64,000 nucleotides of DNA, taken from positions 806,001-870,000 of the forward strand of contig JABTUK010000003.1 in the NCBI GenBank assembly GCA_015075405.1, read 5' to 3'. Both the position numbers and the translations under genes were made by a program. Positions 56,805-64,000 of the stretch are shown piece after piece (position 1 is the first letter of the stretch; each line of letters starts with the position of its first letter). A model generated the notes under the pieces. That model was not told where the DNA came from and did not search any database. It saw nothing but the letters and a program-made list of their open reading frames with translations. The DNA comes from Anaerolineales bacterium (GTDB lineage Bacteria > Chloroflexota > Anaerolineae > 4572-78 > J111).

Positions 56805-56818
56805 GTTGTTATAACAAC
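56805..56818 (+). promoter_or_regulatory. candidate operator GTTGTTATAACAAC
   Basis: Perfect 14-bp palindrome between the promoter and the preferred regulator start, placed to block early transcription. Likely target of the adjacent regulator (inferred). Confidence 0.5.
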
Positions 56819-56840
56819 TTGGCAAAAGCCCTCCCCGACG

Positions 56841-57590
56841 ATGGCCGATCTAGTCCAGCCAGTCCCGATAGACCGAGCTTTGCCCGTCCCTCTTTATTCT
56901 CAGCTTAAAGAGGCGTTACTGGCTTTAATCCAAAACCATGCTCTGGAAATTGGCGATGCGATTCCGACCGAGCAGGAATTGGGCCAGAGGTTCTGCGTCA
57001 GCCGGATTACGGTGCGCCGGGCGATAGATGAACTGGTGCGCGAAGGCCACCTGGTCACCCGGCGAGGCAAAGGCACCTTTGTGGCGCGAGGCAAAATTGA
57101 GCGCCCTATGACCCGCATGAACAGTTTTTCGGCGGCCACTATCGCCGAGGGTCACCGGCCCGGCTCGCGCCTGCTGGCTCTGCGCCATGAGAAAGCTGAA
57201 AGCGAGGTGGCCCTGGCCCTGCAAATTGAAAAAGGGCAGTGGGTCTGGGTGGTCGAGCGGCTGCGGCTGGTGGATGAGGAGCCGTTGGGCGTTTCTGAAG
57301 TTTATTTGAATCTAGCGCCTGAGCTGTATTTGACCCCGGCTGAATTGGAACAGGAGGGGTCGCTCTGGTCAATTTTGGAGAAAAAAGGCGTGGCTTTAGC
57401 CAGGTCAGAAGAAACCATCCAGGCCGTGTCAGCCGGCGACAAGCACGCCGAACTGCTCGGCGTCGAAACCGGCGCACCGCTGCTGTTGATTGAGGGTATT
57501 GTTTACACCGACCAGGGACAGCCGGTGGAATATCACCGCGCCTTTAATCGGGGTGATCGTTATAAATATTCGGTTCAACTCACGCGCTAA
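56841..57590 (+). CDS. GntR/HutC-family transcriptional regulator (UTRA domain)
   Basis: 249-residue regulator. Seen: GntR winged HTH (about 15-80: LEIGDAIPTEQELGQRFCVSRITVRRAIDELVREGHLVTRRGKGTFVARG) and a UTRA ligand domain (about 95-240: WVWVVERLRLVDEEPLGVSEVYLN and PLLLIEGIVYTDQGQPVEYHRAFNRGDRYKY). UTRA regulators sense sugars, sugar phosphates or amino acids. Start: ATG 56841 fits the family length but has a poor Shine-Dalgarno; ATG 56790 would add 17 residues and lie only about 7 nt from the predicted transcript start, overlapping the palindrome. It heads the importer and sugar-catabolism genes that follow and is probably their repressor. Confidence 0.9.
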   Translation: MADLVQPVPIDRALPVPLYSQLKEALLALIQNHALEIGDAIPTEQELGQRFCVSRITVRRAIDELVREGHLVTRRGKGTFVARGKIERPMTRMNSFSAATIAEGHRPGSRLLALRHEKAESEVALALQIEKGQWVWVVERLRLVDEEPLGVSEVYLNLAPELYLTPAELEQEGSLWSILEKKGVALARSEETIQAVSAGDKHAELLGVETGAPLLLIEGIVYTDQGQPVEYHRAFNRGDRYKYSVQLTR

Positions 57591-57681
57591 AGGAGGCTCT
57601 ATAACCCATAAACCTATAAAAAAACAATTCTTACCAAATGTTCATCGGCTTAGATTTACCAACGAACAAGGAGGAAAGACT

Positions 57682-59112
57682 ATGCAACACAAACGCTTTT
57701 ATGTTACCCTACTCGCGATATTGATCCTGGCGGCCATGGTGGCCGCCCAATGTGGCGGCGCTCCGGCTGCTCCCCCCGCCGCCACTGAAGAACCTGCGGC
57801 TGAAGCGCCGGCTGCCACTGAAGAACCTGCGGCTGAAGCCCCCGCTGCGACTGAAGAACCCGCTGCCGAAGCGCCCGCGGCCACCGAAGAAGCAGCGGCC
57901 GCCGCCCCGGCCGGCGACAAACCCTTTGCCGGGACCCAGTTGGTGCTGGCCTCGCAGACCGACCAGTATATCACCGCTTTCCGTGCCCTCCTCCCCAAAT
58001 TTGAAGAAGAAACCGGCATCAAAATCACGATGGATGAACTGGGCTACGTTGACCTGTATCAAAAGTTGACCGCCGATTTTGTCGGTAATACGGCCAACTA
58101 CGATTTGATGACAGTTGATATTGTCTGGAGCGGCGAATATGCCGCCAATGGCTACACCCTGCCGCTGAACGACTTTATGGAGCGGGATAAGGCTGAACTC
58201 CAGATGGACGACATCATGCCGGTCGCCTGGACGCTGGGCGAATGGGAAGGCAAGCAGTGGGCTTATCCCCTGGCTGGTTATGCCAACGTGCTCAACTACC
58301 GCAAAGATGTGCTGGCAGAAGCCGGCATCGAACCGCCCAAGACCCAGGAAGAACTGCTGGCCGCGGCTGAGAAGCTGACTCAGACCGATAAGGAGTTTTA
58401 CGGCGTCGCCCTGCTTGGCGCAAAAGGCCCGGCGGTGGCCCAGGATTATATGGTCTGGGTGCAGCAGTTTGGCGGTTCGATCCTCGATGCCGATGGGAAA
58501 CCCAAAATCAATACCCCCGAACACGTCAAAGTTTTGGAGCATTTCGGCTCGCTGTTTAAATATGCCCCGCCCGGCTCCACCGATTATTGGTGGAATGAAC
58601 GCGAAACTGCCTTCCGTGCGGGCAATGTCGCCATGATGGAAGGCTGGAGCATCGCCCGCGCTGGCTACGAAAATCCCGAACTTTCTTCCATTGTCGGTAA
58701 AGTGGATATAACCCTGGCCCCGGTGGGCGATGGGGTTGAACCCAAATACGGCTTTGGTGGTTGGGGTATCGGCATCAATGCCGACTCGACCCCGCAGGAA
58801 CAGGAAGCTGCCTGGGAATTTATCAAGTGGCTCAGCAGCCCCGAAATCCAAAAGGAATGGATCCGCAACGACGGCGCGCCCATTCGCCGCAGCACGCTGG
58901 AAGATGCGGAACTGAACAAAGAGTATCCCTGGTTCCCCATTCTGCTGGAATCGTTTGAAAAAGGCGACGGCGACTATCGCCCGCGCATCCCTCAGTACAG
59001 CATCATTCAGGATGCGCTGGGTACCGCCGTCAATGGCTACCTGGTCGGCGAGATGTCGGCTCAGGAAGCTCTGGACCAGGCTCAGGCTCAAATTGAAGCG
59101 AATATGAAGTAG
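57682..59112 (+). CDS. sugar ABC transporter substrate-binding lipoprotein (CUT1)
   Basis: 476-residue extracellular solute-binding protein family 1. Seen: signal peptide with lipobox Cys (MVAAQC, about residue 24), a linker of three and a half AATEEPAAEAP repeats (about 33-75) that spaces the domain from the membrane, then the binding protein: FEEETGIKITMDELGYVDLYQKLTADF, WAYPLAGYANVLNYRKDVLAEAGIEPP, AFRAGNVAMMEGWSIA and the C-terminal hinge QYSIIQDALG. GGAGG precedes ATG 57682; the longer frame from 57490 lies within the regulator gene. It works with the permeases at 59338 and 60281. Confidence 0.94.
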   Translation: MQHKRFYVTLLAILILAAMVAAQCGGAPAAPPAATEEPAAEAPAATEEPAAEAPAATEEPAAEAPAATEEAAAAAPAGDKPFAGTQLVLASQTDQYITAFRALLPKFEEETGIKITMDELGYVDLYQKLTADFVGNTANYDLMTVDIVWSGEYAANGYTLPLNDFMERDKAELQMDDIMPVAWTLGEWEGKQWAYPLAGYANVLNYRKDVLAEAGIEPPKTQEELLAAAEKLTQTDKEFYGVALLGAKGPAVAQDYMVWVQQFGGSILDADGKPKINTPEHVKVLEHFGSLFKYAPPGSTDYWWNERETAFRAGNVAMMEGWSIARAGYENPELSSIVGKVDITLAPVGDGVEPKYGFGGWGIGINADSTPQEQEAAWEFIKWLSSPEIQKEWIRNDGAPIRRSTLEDAELNKEYPWFPILLESFEKGDGDYRPRIPQYSIIQDALGTAVNGYLVGEMSAQEALDQAQAQIEANMK

Positions 59113-59119
59113 GACTGAA

Positions 59120-59172
59120 ACGTGATGCGTGAGGCGCCATGAAGATACCAGGAGAAAACCCTCACGTATCAC
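59120..59172. repeat. GTGATRC element, copy 3
   Basis: ACGTGATGCGTGAGG at left and CCTCACGTATCAC at right, with an unrelated middle. It follows the binding-protein stop. Confidence 0.7.
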
Positions 59173-59192
59173 TATCTTTGAACTCTTTAAAT

Positions 59193-59284
59193 AGAACGCA
59201 GATAAACGCTGGTAAACGCAGATTTGCGCAGAGAAATTTATAAAAAATCAGCGAAAATCAGCGGCATCTGCGTTATCTGCGTTC
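59193..59284. repeat. GAACGCAGAT / ATCTGCGTTC element, copy 2
   Basis: Terminal arms GAACGCAGAT / ATCTGCGTTC, inner ACGCAGATTTGCGCAGA and AAATCAGCG units. Related to 55021-55106. Confidence 0.75.
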
Positions 59285-59337
59285 AACTTTTACACCTCGT
59301 CTCCAAATTCTGTTGGGGGTGATAGGAATTAATTATA

Positions 59338-60279
59338 GTGGCTTGGCTATCCGAAAGACCCAAGGCCGTCCCAACCCAAAGCGAGTCGCCTGCCCTGCGG
59401 CGGTACCTAGCCCGGTTCGAACCGCACTATTTGGTGCTGCTGGCCCCGCTGCTGCTATTTGTCCTGGCGATTTCGATTTATCCCCTGGCCTTTTCATTTT
59501 TTATCAGCTTTTTCAAGTACCGCCTGACCGACCCTAACCAGGTAAAAACTTTTTTGTGGTTTGGCAATTACCTCAATGCTGTGCAGGATAAACAGGTTTT
59601 GGGGGCGCTCAACACCACCCTGATCTTTGTCGCCGGTACGGTTATCAGCGAAATTGTGGTCGGTCTGGGGCTGGCCCTGCTGCTCTCCGCCGAAACCCGG
59701 CTGATGCAAATTGTTCGCTCCTTTCTGCTCCTGCCGATGGCCATTCCGCCGCTGGTGGTCGGCCTGGTCTGGAAATCACTCTACAACGTGGATTTTGGGG
59801 TCATTCCCTATTATCTCAAACAAATGGGGCTGAATATGGGCCGCGGGCCGCTGGGTGAAATCAGTTGGGCCATGCCGGCGGTCATCCTGGTAGATTTGTG
59901 GCAGTGGAGTCCGCTGCTCATGGTCATTTTTCTGGCCGGGCTAAAAAGCCTGCCCCGCGAACCCTACGAAGCCGCCCTAGTGGATGGAGCCAGCCGCTGG
60001 CAGAGCTTCTGGTATATTACCTTGCCGCTGCTCAAGCCCACCCTGCTGGTCGGCCTGCTGTTGCGAACCATGCAATCCTTCAAAGTGTTCGATGTTATTT
60101 ATGCTACCACCGGCGGTGGGCCGGGCAGCACGACCACCGTTTTGAATTTTCACATTTTTACCGTCGGGATGACTTTTTTTGACATGGGCTACGCGGCCGC
60201 CCTGGCCAATATCCTGCTGGCAGTCGTCGCTATTTTATCTATTTTTTATATCCGGGTGTTAGAGCGGCAAAGGCTTTGA
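59338..60279 (+). CDS. sugar ABC transporter permease (CUT1, MalF-like)
   Basis: 313-residue permease of normal length. Seen: six helices (about 30-50, 90-112, 122-145, 175-195, 225-245, 280-302), the EAA loop EAALVDGASRWQSFWYITLPLLKPT (about 210-234) and the C-terminal TGGGPGSTTTVLNFHIF. The start is the GTG after GGGGGTGATAGG; no ATG is available nearby. It lacks the extra helix pair found in the permeases at 44913 and 46185. Partner: 60281. Confidence 0.92.
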   Translation: MAWLSERPKAVPTQSESPALRRYLARFEPHYLVLLAPLLLFVLAISIYPLAFSFFISFFKYRLTDPNQVKTFLWFGNYLNAVQDKQVLGALNTTLIFVAGTVISEIVVGLGLALLLSAETRLMQIVRSFLLLPMAIPPLVVGLVWKSLYNVDFGVIPYYLKQMGLNMGRGPLGEISWAMPAVILVDLWQWSPLLMVIFLAGLKSLPREPYEAALVDGASRWQSFWYITLPLLKPTLLVGLLLRTMQSFKVFDVIYATTGGGPGSTTTVLNFHIFTVGMTFFDMGYAAALANILLAVVAILSIFYIRVLERQRL

Positions 60280-60280
60280 G

Positions 60281-61105
60281 ATGAAAACATCGGCATTTGA
60301 AAAAACAGCCCAAAATATCGCCATTATCCTGGTCATGTTGTTCTTCATGCTGCCCCTGTTCTGGCTGTTTACCACCGCCTTCAAATTTGGCCGAGAGGCT
60401 TTTGCCATCCCGCCCAAGTGGATTTTTTTTGAATTTACCCTTAAAAACTTTCAGGAAGTCTGGCAAAACTCGCAAATCACCCTCTTCTTGACCAACAGCA
60501 TTATCATTTCGGCCGGGGCAACCCTATTATCGTTGGTTTTGGGTGTACCGGCCGGCTACGCCATTGCCCGCAGCAAATCGCGCCTGATTAACGGCTCCTC
60601 CTACTTCTTCTTGCTGCTGCTGATGATCCCGCCGATTGCCATGCTCATCCCTTTTTATTTGCTCATGCGCGACCTGCGGCTGCTGGGCACCTATGTCGCC
60701 GTCATCCTGCTCGATACGGCCTTTGACGCCTCGTTTGTGGTCTGGATGATGCGCAGCTACTTTAAAGATGTGCCCCAGGAGATGGAAGAGGCCGCCCTGG
60801 TGGATGGCGCGTCGCACCTCCAGGCATTTTTTAGAATCGCCCTGCCGCTGTCTATTCCGGGCATCATCGCCTCGGCCCTCTACTGCATTATTTTTTCGTG
60901 GAATGACTTTTTGTTTGCGCTGATGCTCACCTCCCCGGCTACCAAAACCATGCCGCTGGGCATTCTGGCTACCTTCAGCGCGGTCGAAATCAGTTGGGGC
61001 CGTATGGCCGTGATGTGTATTTTTGCCATGATTCCGGCCTTGATTATCTCGACGTTTCTCAACCGCTACTTTGTGCAGGGCTTGACGCTGGGCGCGGCGA
61101 AATAA
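60281..61105 (+). CDS. sugar ABC transporter permease (CUT1, MalG-like)
   Basis: 274-residue permease. Seen: six helices (about 12-32, 70-92, 105-128, 140-160, 185-208, 240-260), EAA loop EAALVDGASHLQAFFRIALPLSIPG (about 171-195) and C-terminal RYFVQGLTLGAAK. It starts one base after the first permease's TGA, so both are made together. No ATPase gene accompanies the pair; as with the other CUT1 set, a general MsmX-type ATPase elsewhere in the genome is needed. Confidence 0.93.
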   Translation: MKTSAFEKTAQNIAIILVMLFFMLPLFWLFTTAFKFGREAFAIPPKWIFFEFTLKNFQEVWQNSQITLFLTNSIIISAGATLLSLVLGVPAGYAIARSKSRLINGSSYFFLLLLMIPPIAMLIPFYLLMRDLRLLGTYVAVILLDTAFDASFVVWMMRSYFKDVPQEMEEAALVDGASHLQAFFRIALPLSIPGIIASALYCIIFSWNDFLFALMLTSPATKTMPLGILATFSAVEISWGRMAVMCIFAMIPALIISTFLNRYFVQGLTLGAAK

Positions 61106-61110
61106 TAAAA

Positions 61111-61180
61111 CGACCGGGGACGGGAGACCGGAGACGGGCAAAGTAAAATTGCCCCGGTCCCCGGTCTTCGGTCTCCGGTC
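61111..61180. repeat. GACCGGGGACGGGAGACCGG inverted repeat
   Basis: Left arm 61111-61141, right arm TTGCCCCGGTCCCCGGTCTT (61149-61168) then CGGTCTCCGGTC (61169-61180). Long GC-rich possible hairpin between the permease and dehydrogenase genes. Confidence 0.8.
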
Positions 61181-61206
61181 AAATCTACTCAGACAAGGTA
61201 AAAGCT

Positions 61207-62244
61207 ATGACCTCCCCAACCATGCGCCAGATGTGGTGCGAACAACCGGGCCAGTTGGAAGTGCGCCGACGGCCCATTTTTGAACCGGGCGATAACGAAG
61301 TGCTGGTTAAAATCGCCTATACCGGCATTTGTCCCTGGGATGTGCGAGCCTTTTCCGGCAAGTCGTCCTCGGTGCTTTTTCCGCGGGTGTTGGGCCACGA
61401 AAGCTCCGGTTATGTGGCTGCCGTTGGTTCCAAAGTTAAACATTTGAGCATAGGCCAGCCGGTGGTGGCCGATTTTATTGTCAAATGCGGCTCGTGCCTG
61501 GCCTGCCGCCGGGGACGCCCCAACCTGTGCCGGCGGCCCACCTACCAGCAGTTTAGCGGCGGGTATGGCGATTACACCGTGCTGCCCCAACAAAATATCT
61601 ACCCGCTGCGCCCGGAAACCAACATGCAAGCCGCCGCCTTTATGGAGCCGCTGGCCTGCGTGGTGCGCGGACAAGAGCTGCTGCGCCTACAGCCGGGCGA
61701 AATCGAACTGGTGGTCGGGTTGGGGCCGATTGGCTTGATGCACATGCAGGTGGCCCGCACGCATGGAGCGCGAGTCATCGCCGCCGATTTGATCCCGGCC
61801 CGGCTGGAAAAAGCCACAGCCCTGGGCGCTGATTGGACCATCAATCCCCAGGAAACCGACCTGGGCGCATTTGTCAAAGATGTCACCGACGGCTGGGGTG
61901 TGGATGCTGCCGTTATCGCGGTGGGGTCGGCCCGACTGGTAGAGCAAACGTTACCCATGCTGGCGCCGGGGGGTCGGCTCAATATCTTTGCCGGTATCTA
62001 TCCCCGCGATGAACTACGGATTGACCCCAATCTGATCCACTACGGCGAATATATTTTAACCGGCTCTTCTGACAGCGCGCCGGTAAATATGCAGCGCGCC
62101 CTCGATTTCATCCAAAATGGTCAGGTTGATACAGCCAGCCTGGTCAGTCACCTGCTGCCGCTGGAAGAGTTGGGGCGCGGCCTGGAAATGGTCAAAAACG
62201 CCGAAGGACTGAAAATTATGATGCAAATCAATGTTGAAAGTTAA
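61207..62244 (+). CDS. zinc-dependent medium-chain dehydrogenase (polyol/sugar type)
   Basis: 345-residue medium-chain dehydrogenase. Seen: catalytic zinc region YTGICPWDVRAF (Cys about 38) and VLGHESSGYV, structural zinc cysteines CGSCLACRRGRPNLC (about 97-111), Rossmann motif VVGLGPIGLMHM and VIAADLIPARLEKA. It resembles the L-iditol/sorbitol, L-threonine and galactitol dehydrogenase group. Placed after importer genes and before a xylulokinase-like kinase and an aldolase, it most likely oxidises a polyol to a ketose (inference). The exact substrate cannot be read from sequence. Confidence 0.9.
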   Translation: MTSPTMRQMWCEQPGQLEVRRRPIFEPGDNEVLVKIAYTGICPWDVRAFSGKSSSVLFPRVLGHESSGYVAAVGSKVKHLSIGQPVVADFIVKCGSCLACRRGRPNLCRRPTYQQFSGGYGDYTVLPQQNIYPLRPETNMQAAAFMEPLACVVRGQELLRLQPGEIELVVGLGPIGLMHMQVARTHGARVIAADLIPARLEKATALGADWTINPQETDLGAFVKDVTDGWGVDAAVIAVGSARLVEQTLPMLAPGGRLNIFAGIYPRDELRIDPNLIHYGEYILTGSSDSAPVNMQRALDFIQNGQVDTASLVSHLLPLEELGRGLEMVKNAEGLKIMMQINVES

Positions 62245-62266
62245 AAGTTGAAAGTTTCAGGTTATG

Positions 62267-62301
62267 GGCCTGAAACGTGATACGTGATACGTGATACGTG
62301 A
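62267..62301 (+). repeat. GTGATAC heptamer array over a start codon, copy 4
   Basis: Four tandem ACGTGAT units; the GTG start of the kinase gene at 62291 is one of them. Preceded by a GTTTCAGG/CCTGAAAC hairpin (62252-62276). Confidence 0.85.
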
Positions 62302-63763
62302 CACTCTTCCTTACATTCTGGCGATAGATGTCGGCACATCGGCGCTTAAGGCGGTGCTTTATGCGGCTGATGGTCATATTTTAACCGTTGCAACCCGGCG
62401 TTATGACTATCAGACGCCGCAGCCCGGCTGGGCCGAAGCTGATCCTGCGGAATGGTGGACCGCTCTAGTTGAGGCGCTGGCCGAGGTTCGGGCTGCCGGT
62501 TTCGATTTACAGCGGGTGCGCGGACTGGGTCTGACCGGACAAATGCACACGGCGGTGCTGCTCGACGGGGCCGGCCAACCCTTGCCCCCGACCATCCTCT
62601 GGCTGGACCGGCGGGCCGTTGATGAAACGGCGGAACTGCGGCAAACCCTGAATCTACCGCTGTCGCAGCTAAACTCCACCTACACCCTGCCCAAACTGCT
62701 CTGGCTGGTCCGCCACCAGCCCGAAGTGCTGGTCCGCACCCGGACCTTACTCTGGCCTAAAGATTATCTGCGCTACCGGCTCACGGGCCAACTCATGACC
62801 GATCTAACGGAAGCGGGCGGCGCGGCTCTGCTGGACATGGAGCGGCGCGATTGGGCTGTGGACCGTCTGGATTTGGTCAAGCTCGACCCCTCCGTACTGC
62901 CGCCGCTCCGCTCTCCCACCGACGAGGCTGGCCCCCTACTGCCTGAGGTGGCTGCCGAGTTGGGGTTGTCCGCGGAGGTCAAAGTGATTGTGGGCGCGGG
63001 CGATGTGATTGCCCTGCTGGGCGGCGCGCCGCCCCAGCAAGGCCGGCTGACCTGTTCGCTGGGCAGTTCCGGCATGCTGTCGTCGCTGCTGGCCGCGGAC
63101 CAAAAGGTGGATGTCTCTTGCCAGCGGCTGTACATTTATCCGCTGCTGCCGCAGCGCCTGTTGAATGGGGTATTGTCCACCAGCGGGGCCGCCCTCACCT
63201 GGGCCTGGCAGACCCTCTACGGGCCTGACACGCCGCTGGAAACGATGCTGGAAGCTGTGGCTGCCACTCCACCGGGCGCAGCCGGCCTTTTCTTTTTACC
63301 GTACCTGGCCGGAGAGCGCTGCCCCTACTGGAATGACGCCTTGCGCGGCAGTTTTTACGGTCTGACCCTGACCCACCAGAAAGCGCACATGGCCCGCGCG
63401 GTTTTGGAAGGCGTAGCCTACAGCCTGCGCCATCTACTGGAAATTGCCGAGGCCGTGGGCGCGCCCATCCACGAGTTGGCCCTGGCCGGCGGCGCGGCCG
63501 CTATCTCCGGTTGGCCGCAAATTATCGCCGATGTCTGCCAGCGCCCGGTTTTGCTCTACGCTGGGCAAGAAACCGTCACCCGTGCGGTGTATGCCTACTG
63601 CCTCACCGCCCTCGACGCGGGGACTTCGTTTGACGCGGCCCTTCAGCGCACGTTTGACCCGCCCCAGCGCCTCGACCCGCGCCCCGATTTGGCCGCCGTG
63701 TACGAACCCATTTATCACCGTTACCACCTGCTGGCCGATTTTGCGGCTGAGGCGCTCAAATAG
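62291..63763 (+). CDS. FGGY-family carbohydrate kinase, xylulokinase-like
   Basis: 490-residue FGGY kinase. Seen: N-terminal phosphate loop AIDVGTSALKAVLY (about 11-24), GLTGQMHTAVLLD with WLDRR (about 77-105, sugar-binding as in XylB), GAGDVIALLGG with the catalytic Asp (about 235-245), and the C-terminal FGGY signature region FLPYLAGERCPYWN (about 335-348) and ALAGGAAAISGWPQIIADV. It closely follows XylB in layout. The GTG start falls within a heptamer repeat and no Shine-Dalgarno is visible. Expected reaction: ATP-dependent phosphorylation of a ketose made by the dehydrogenase upstream. Confidence 0.9.
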   Translation: MIRDTLPYILAIDVGTSALKAVLYAADGHILTVATRRYDYQTPQPGWAEADPAEWWTALVEALAEVRAAGFDLQRVRGLGLTGQMHTAVLLDGAGQPLPPTILWLDRRAVDETAELRQTLNLPLSQLNSTYTLPKLLWLVRHQPEVLVRTRTLLWPKDYLRYRLTGQLMTDLTEAGGAALLDMERRDWAVDRLDLVKLDPSVLPPLRSPTDEAGPLLPEVAAELGLSAEVKVIVGAGDVIALLGGAPPQQGRLTCSLGSSGMLSSLLAADQKVDVSCQRLYIYPLLPQRLLNGVLSTSGAALTWAWQTLYGPDTPLETMLEAVAATPPGAAGLFFLPYLAGERCPYWNDALRGSFYGLTLTHQKAHMARAVLEGVAYSLRHLLEIAEAVGAPIHELALAGGAAAISGWPQIIADVCQRPVLLYAGQETVTRAVYAYCLTALDAGTSFDAALQRTFDPPQRLDPRPDLAAVYEPIYHRYHLLADFAAEALK

Positions 63764-63796
63764 CAGGATAGCCAGGTGTTGTATATTATCAACGAT

Positions 63797-63871
63797 GAAA
63801 AGGTAGCAAGGTAGCACGTAGCAGGGATATGTTACCCTGTCTACTGTCTACCGTCTACCGTCTACTATTTT
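63797..63871 (+). repeat. GGTAGCA/CGTCTAC leader repeat, copy 4
   Basis: AAAAGGTAGCAAGGTAGCAC, then CCCTGTCTACTGTCTACCGT and two further heptamers. It ends about 16 nt before ATG 63888; CAGGAG follows. Confidence 0.85.
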
Positions 63872-63887
63872 CTCAGGAGTTTAACTT

Positions 63888-64000
63888 ATGTCTACTGGAA
63901 AATTGAGACGAATGAGTCGTCTGTTAGTCGGCCCGCAGCAGCGTTGTTTGCTGGCCCCGCTGGATCACGGCGGCTGGTTGGGTCCCAAAAAAGGCATTGA
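63888..64000 (+). CDS. class I aldolase of the DhnA/FbaB family, 3' truncated
   Basis: First 37 codons only; the gene runs off the window. Seen: MSTGKLRRMSRLLVGPQQRC then LLAPLDHGGWLGPKKGI. The P(L/M)DHG..xGP..G pattern is the start of the DeoC/LacD/FbaB-type class I aldolase barrel (LsrF and DhnA relatives). CAGGAG seven bases before the ATG supports the start. After a dehydrogenase and a ketose kinase it would be expected to split a ketose phosphate into two smaller units. The exact type cannot be told from this fragment. Confidence 0.75.
   Translation, partial: MSTGKLRRMSRLLVGPQQRCLLAPLDHGGWLGPKKGI

Noticed and set aside
57490..57681. Longer sugar-binding protein starting within the regulator gene
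   Set aside because: It overlaps the regulator; GGAGG and a lipoprotein signal support 57682.
57709..59172. 487-codon ORF on the minus strand opposite the sugar-binding protein
   Set aside because: Shadow of the real gene; no family features, His/Phe/Gly-rich composition, no Shine-Dalgarno, and the + strand protein is clearly recognisable.

Overview
The window reads as a piece of a GC-rich, free-living heterotrophic bacterial chromosome, most likely a Chloroflexota (Anaerolineae-like) organism. This is an inference from gene content, since no rRNA marker is present. The supporting signs are Thr/Pro-rich 'TPTPT' surface lipoproteins, Tat-type lipoprotein signals on binding proteins, several sugar ABC importers, PAS-rich histidine kinases and a MoxR/VWA island. 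I see no tRNA, rRNA, CRISPR array, transposase, integrase or phage gene.

Layout. 1-3.4 kb (+): a DUF444/YhbH protein cut by the window edge, SpoVR, a hypothetical protein and an FmdB-type zinc ribbon. 3.6-13 kb (-): a secreted dienelactone hydrolase, a CoA-binding protein, MetY, a ParB-fold protein, a secreted zinc protease and three related lipoproteins. 13.2 kb (+): uridine kinase. 14-21 kb (-): three large sensor kinases and a single-domain response regulator. 21.5-35.5 kb (-): a nine-gene island with MoxR ATPase, DUF58, two VWA membrane proteins, an Ala/Gln-rich membrane protein, an ABC exporter pair, a large secreted/membrane protein and an intruding four-helix-bundle (S23/IVP) gene. 35.9-49.5 kb (+): a FadR-type regulator, an RbsABC-type importer, L-fuconate dehydratase, a second importer (binding protein plus two permeases, no ATPase), an L-galactose/L-fucose dehydrogenase-like aldo-keto reductase and an LgoD-like zinc dehydrogenase. 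Together these suggest non-phosphorylative use of L-fucose or a related L-sugar. 49.7-53.8 kb (-): an FbpABC-type iron importer whose binding protein carries an N-terminal LysM domain. 54-56.6 kb (-): two GNAT acetyltransferases around a HAD hydrolase. 56.8-64 kb (+): a HutC-type regulator, binding protein, two permeases, zinc polyol-type dehydrogenase, xylulokinase-like kinase and the start of a DhnA-type class I aldolase. This order predicts import, oxidation, phosphorylation and aldol cleavage of a sugar or sugar alcohol.

The most unusual content is in the spacers. Nearly every intergenic gap holds a short-period array (6-9 nt unit) or a long inverted repeat, and at least ten families are present. 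One family (GGTAGCA arm, CGTCTAC arm) sits just upstream of the Shine-Dalgarno of four unrelated genes, always in the same orientation. Another (GGTTGGAA octamer) occurs in spacers and also inside three open reading frames of the MoxR island, where it stays in frame and encodes an eight-residue repeat. Two longer families keep their terminal inverted repeats while their central stems differ completely yet still pair. Individual genes (the IVP gene, the 982-residue VWA gene) are bracketed by inverted copies of such repeats. This repeat system is the best candidate here for something not yet described.
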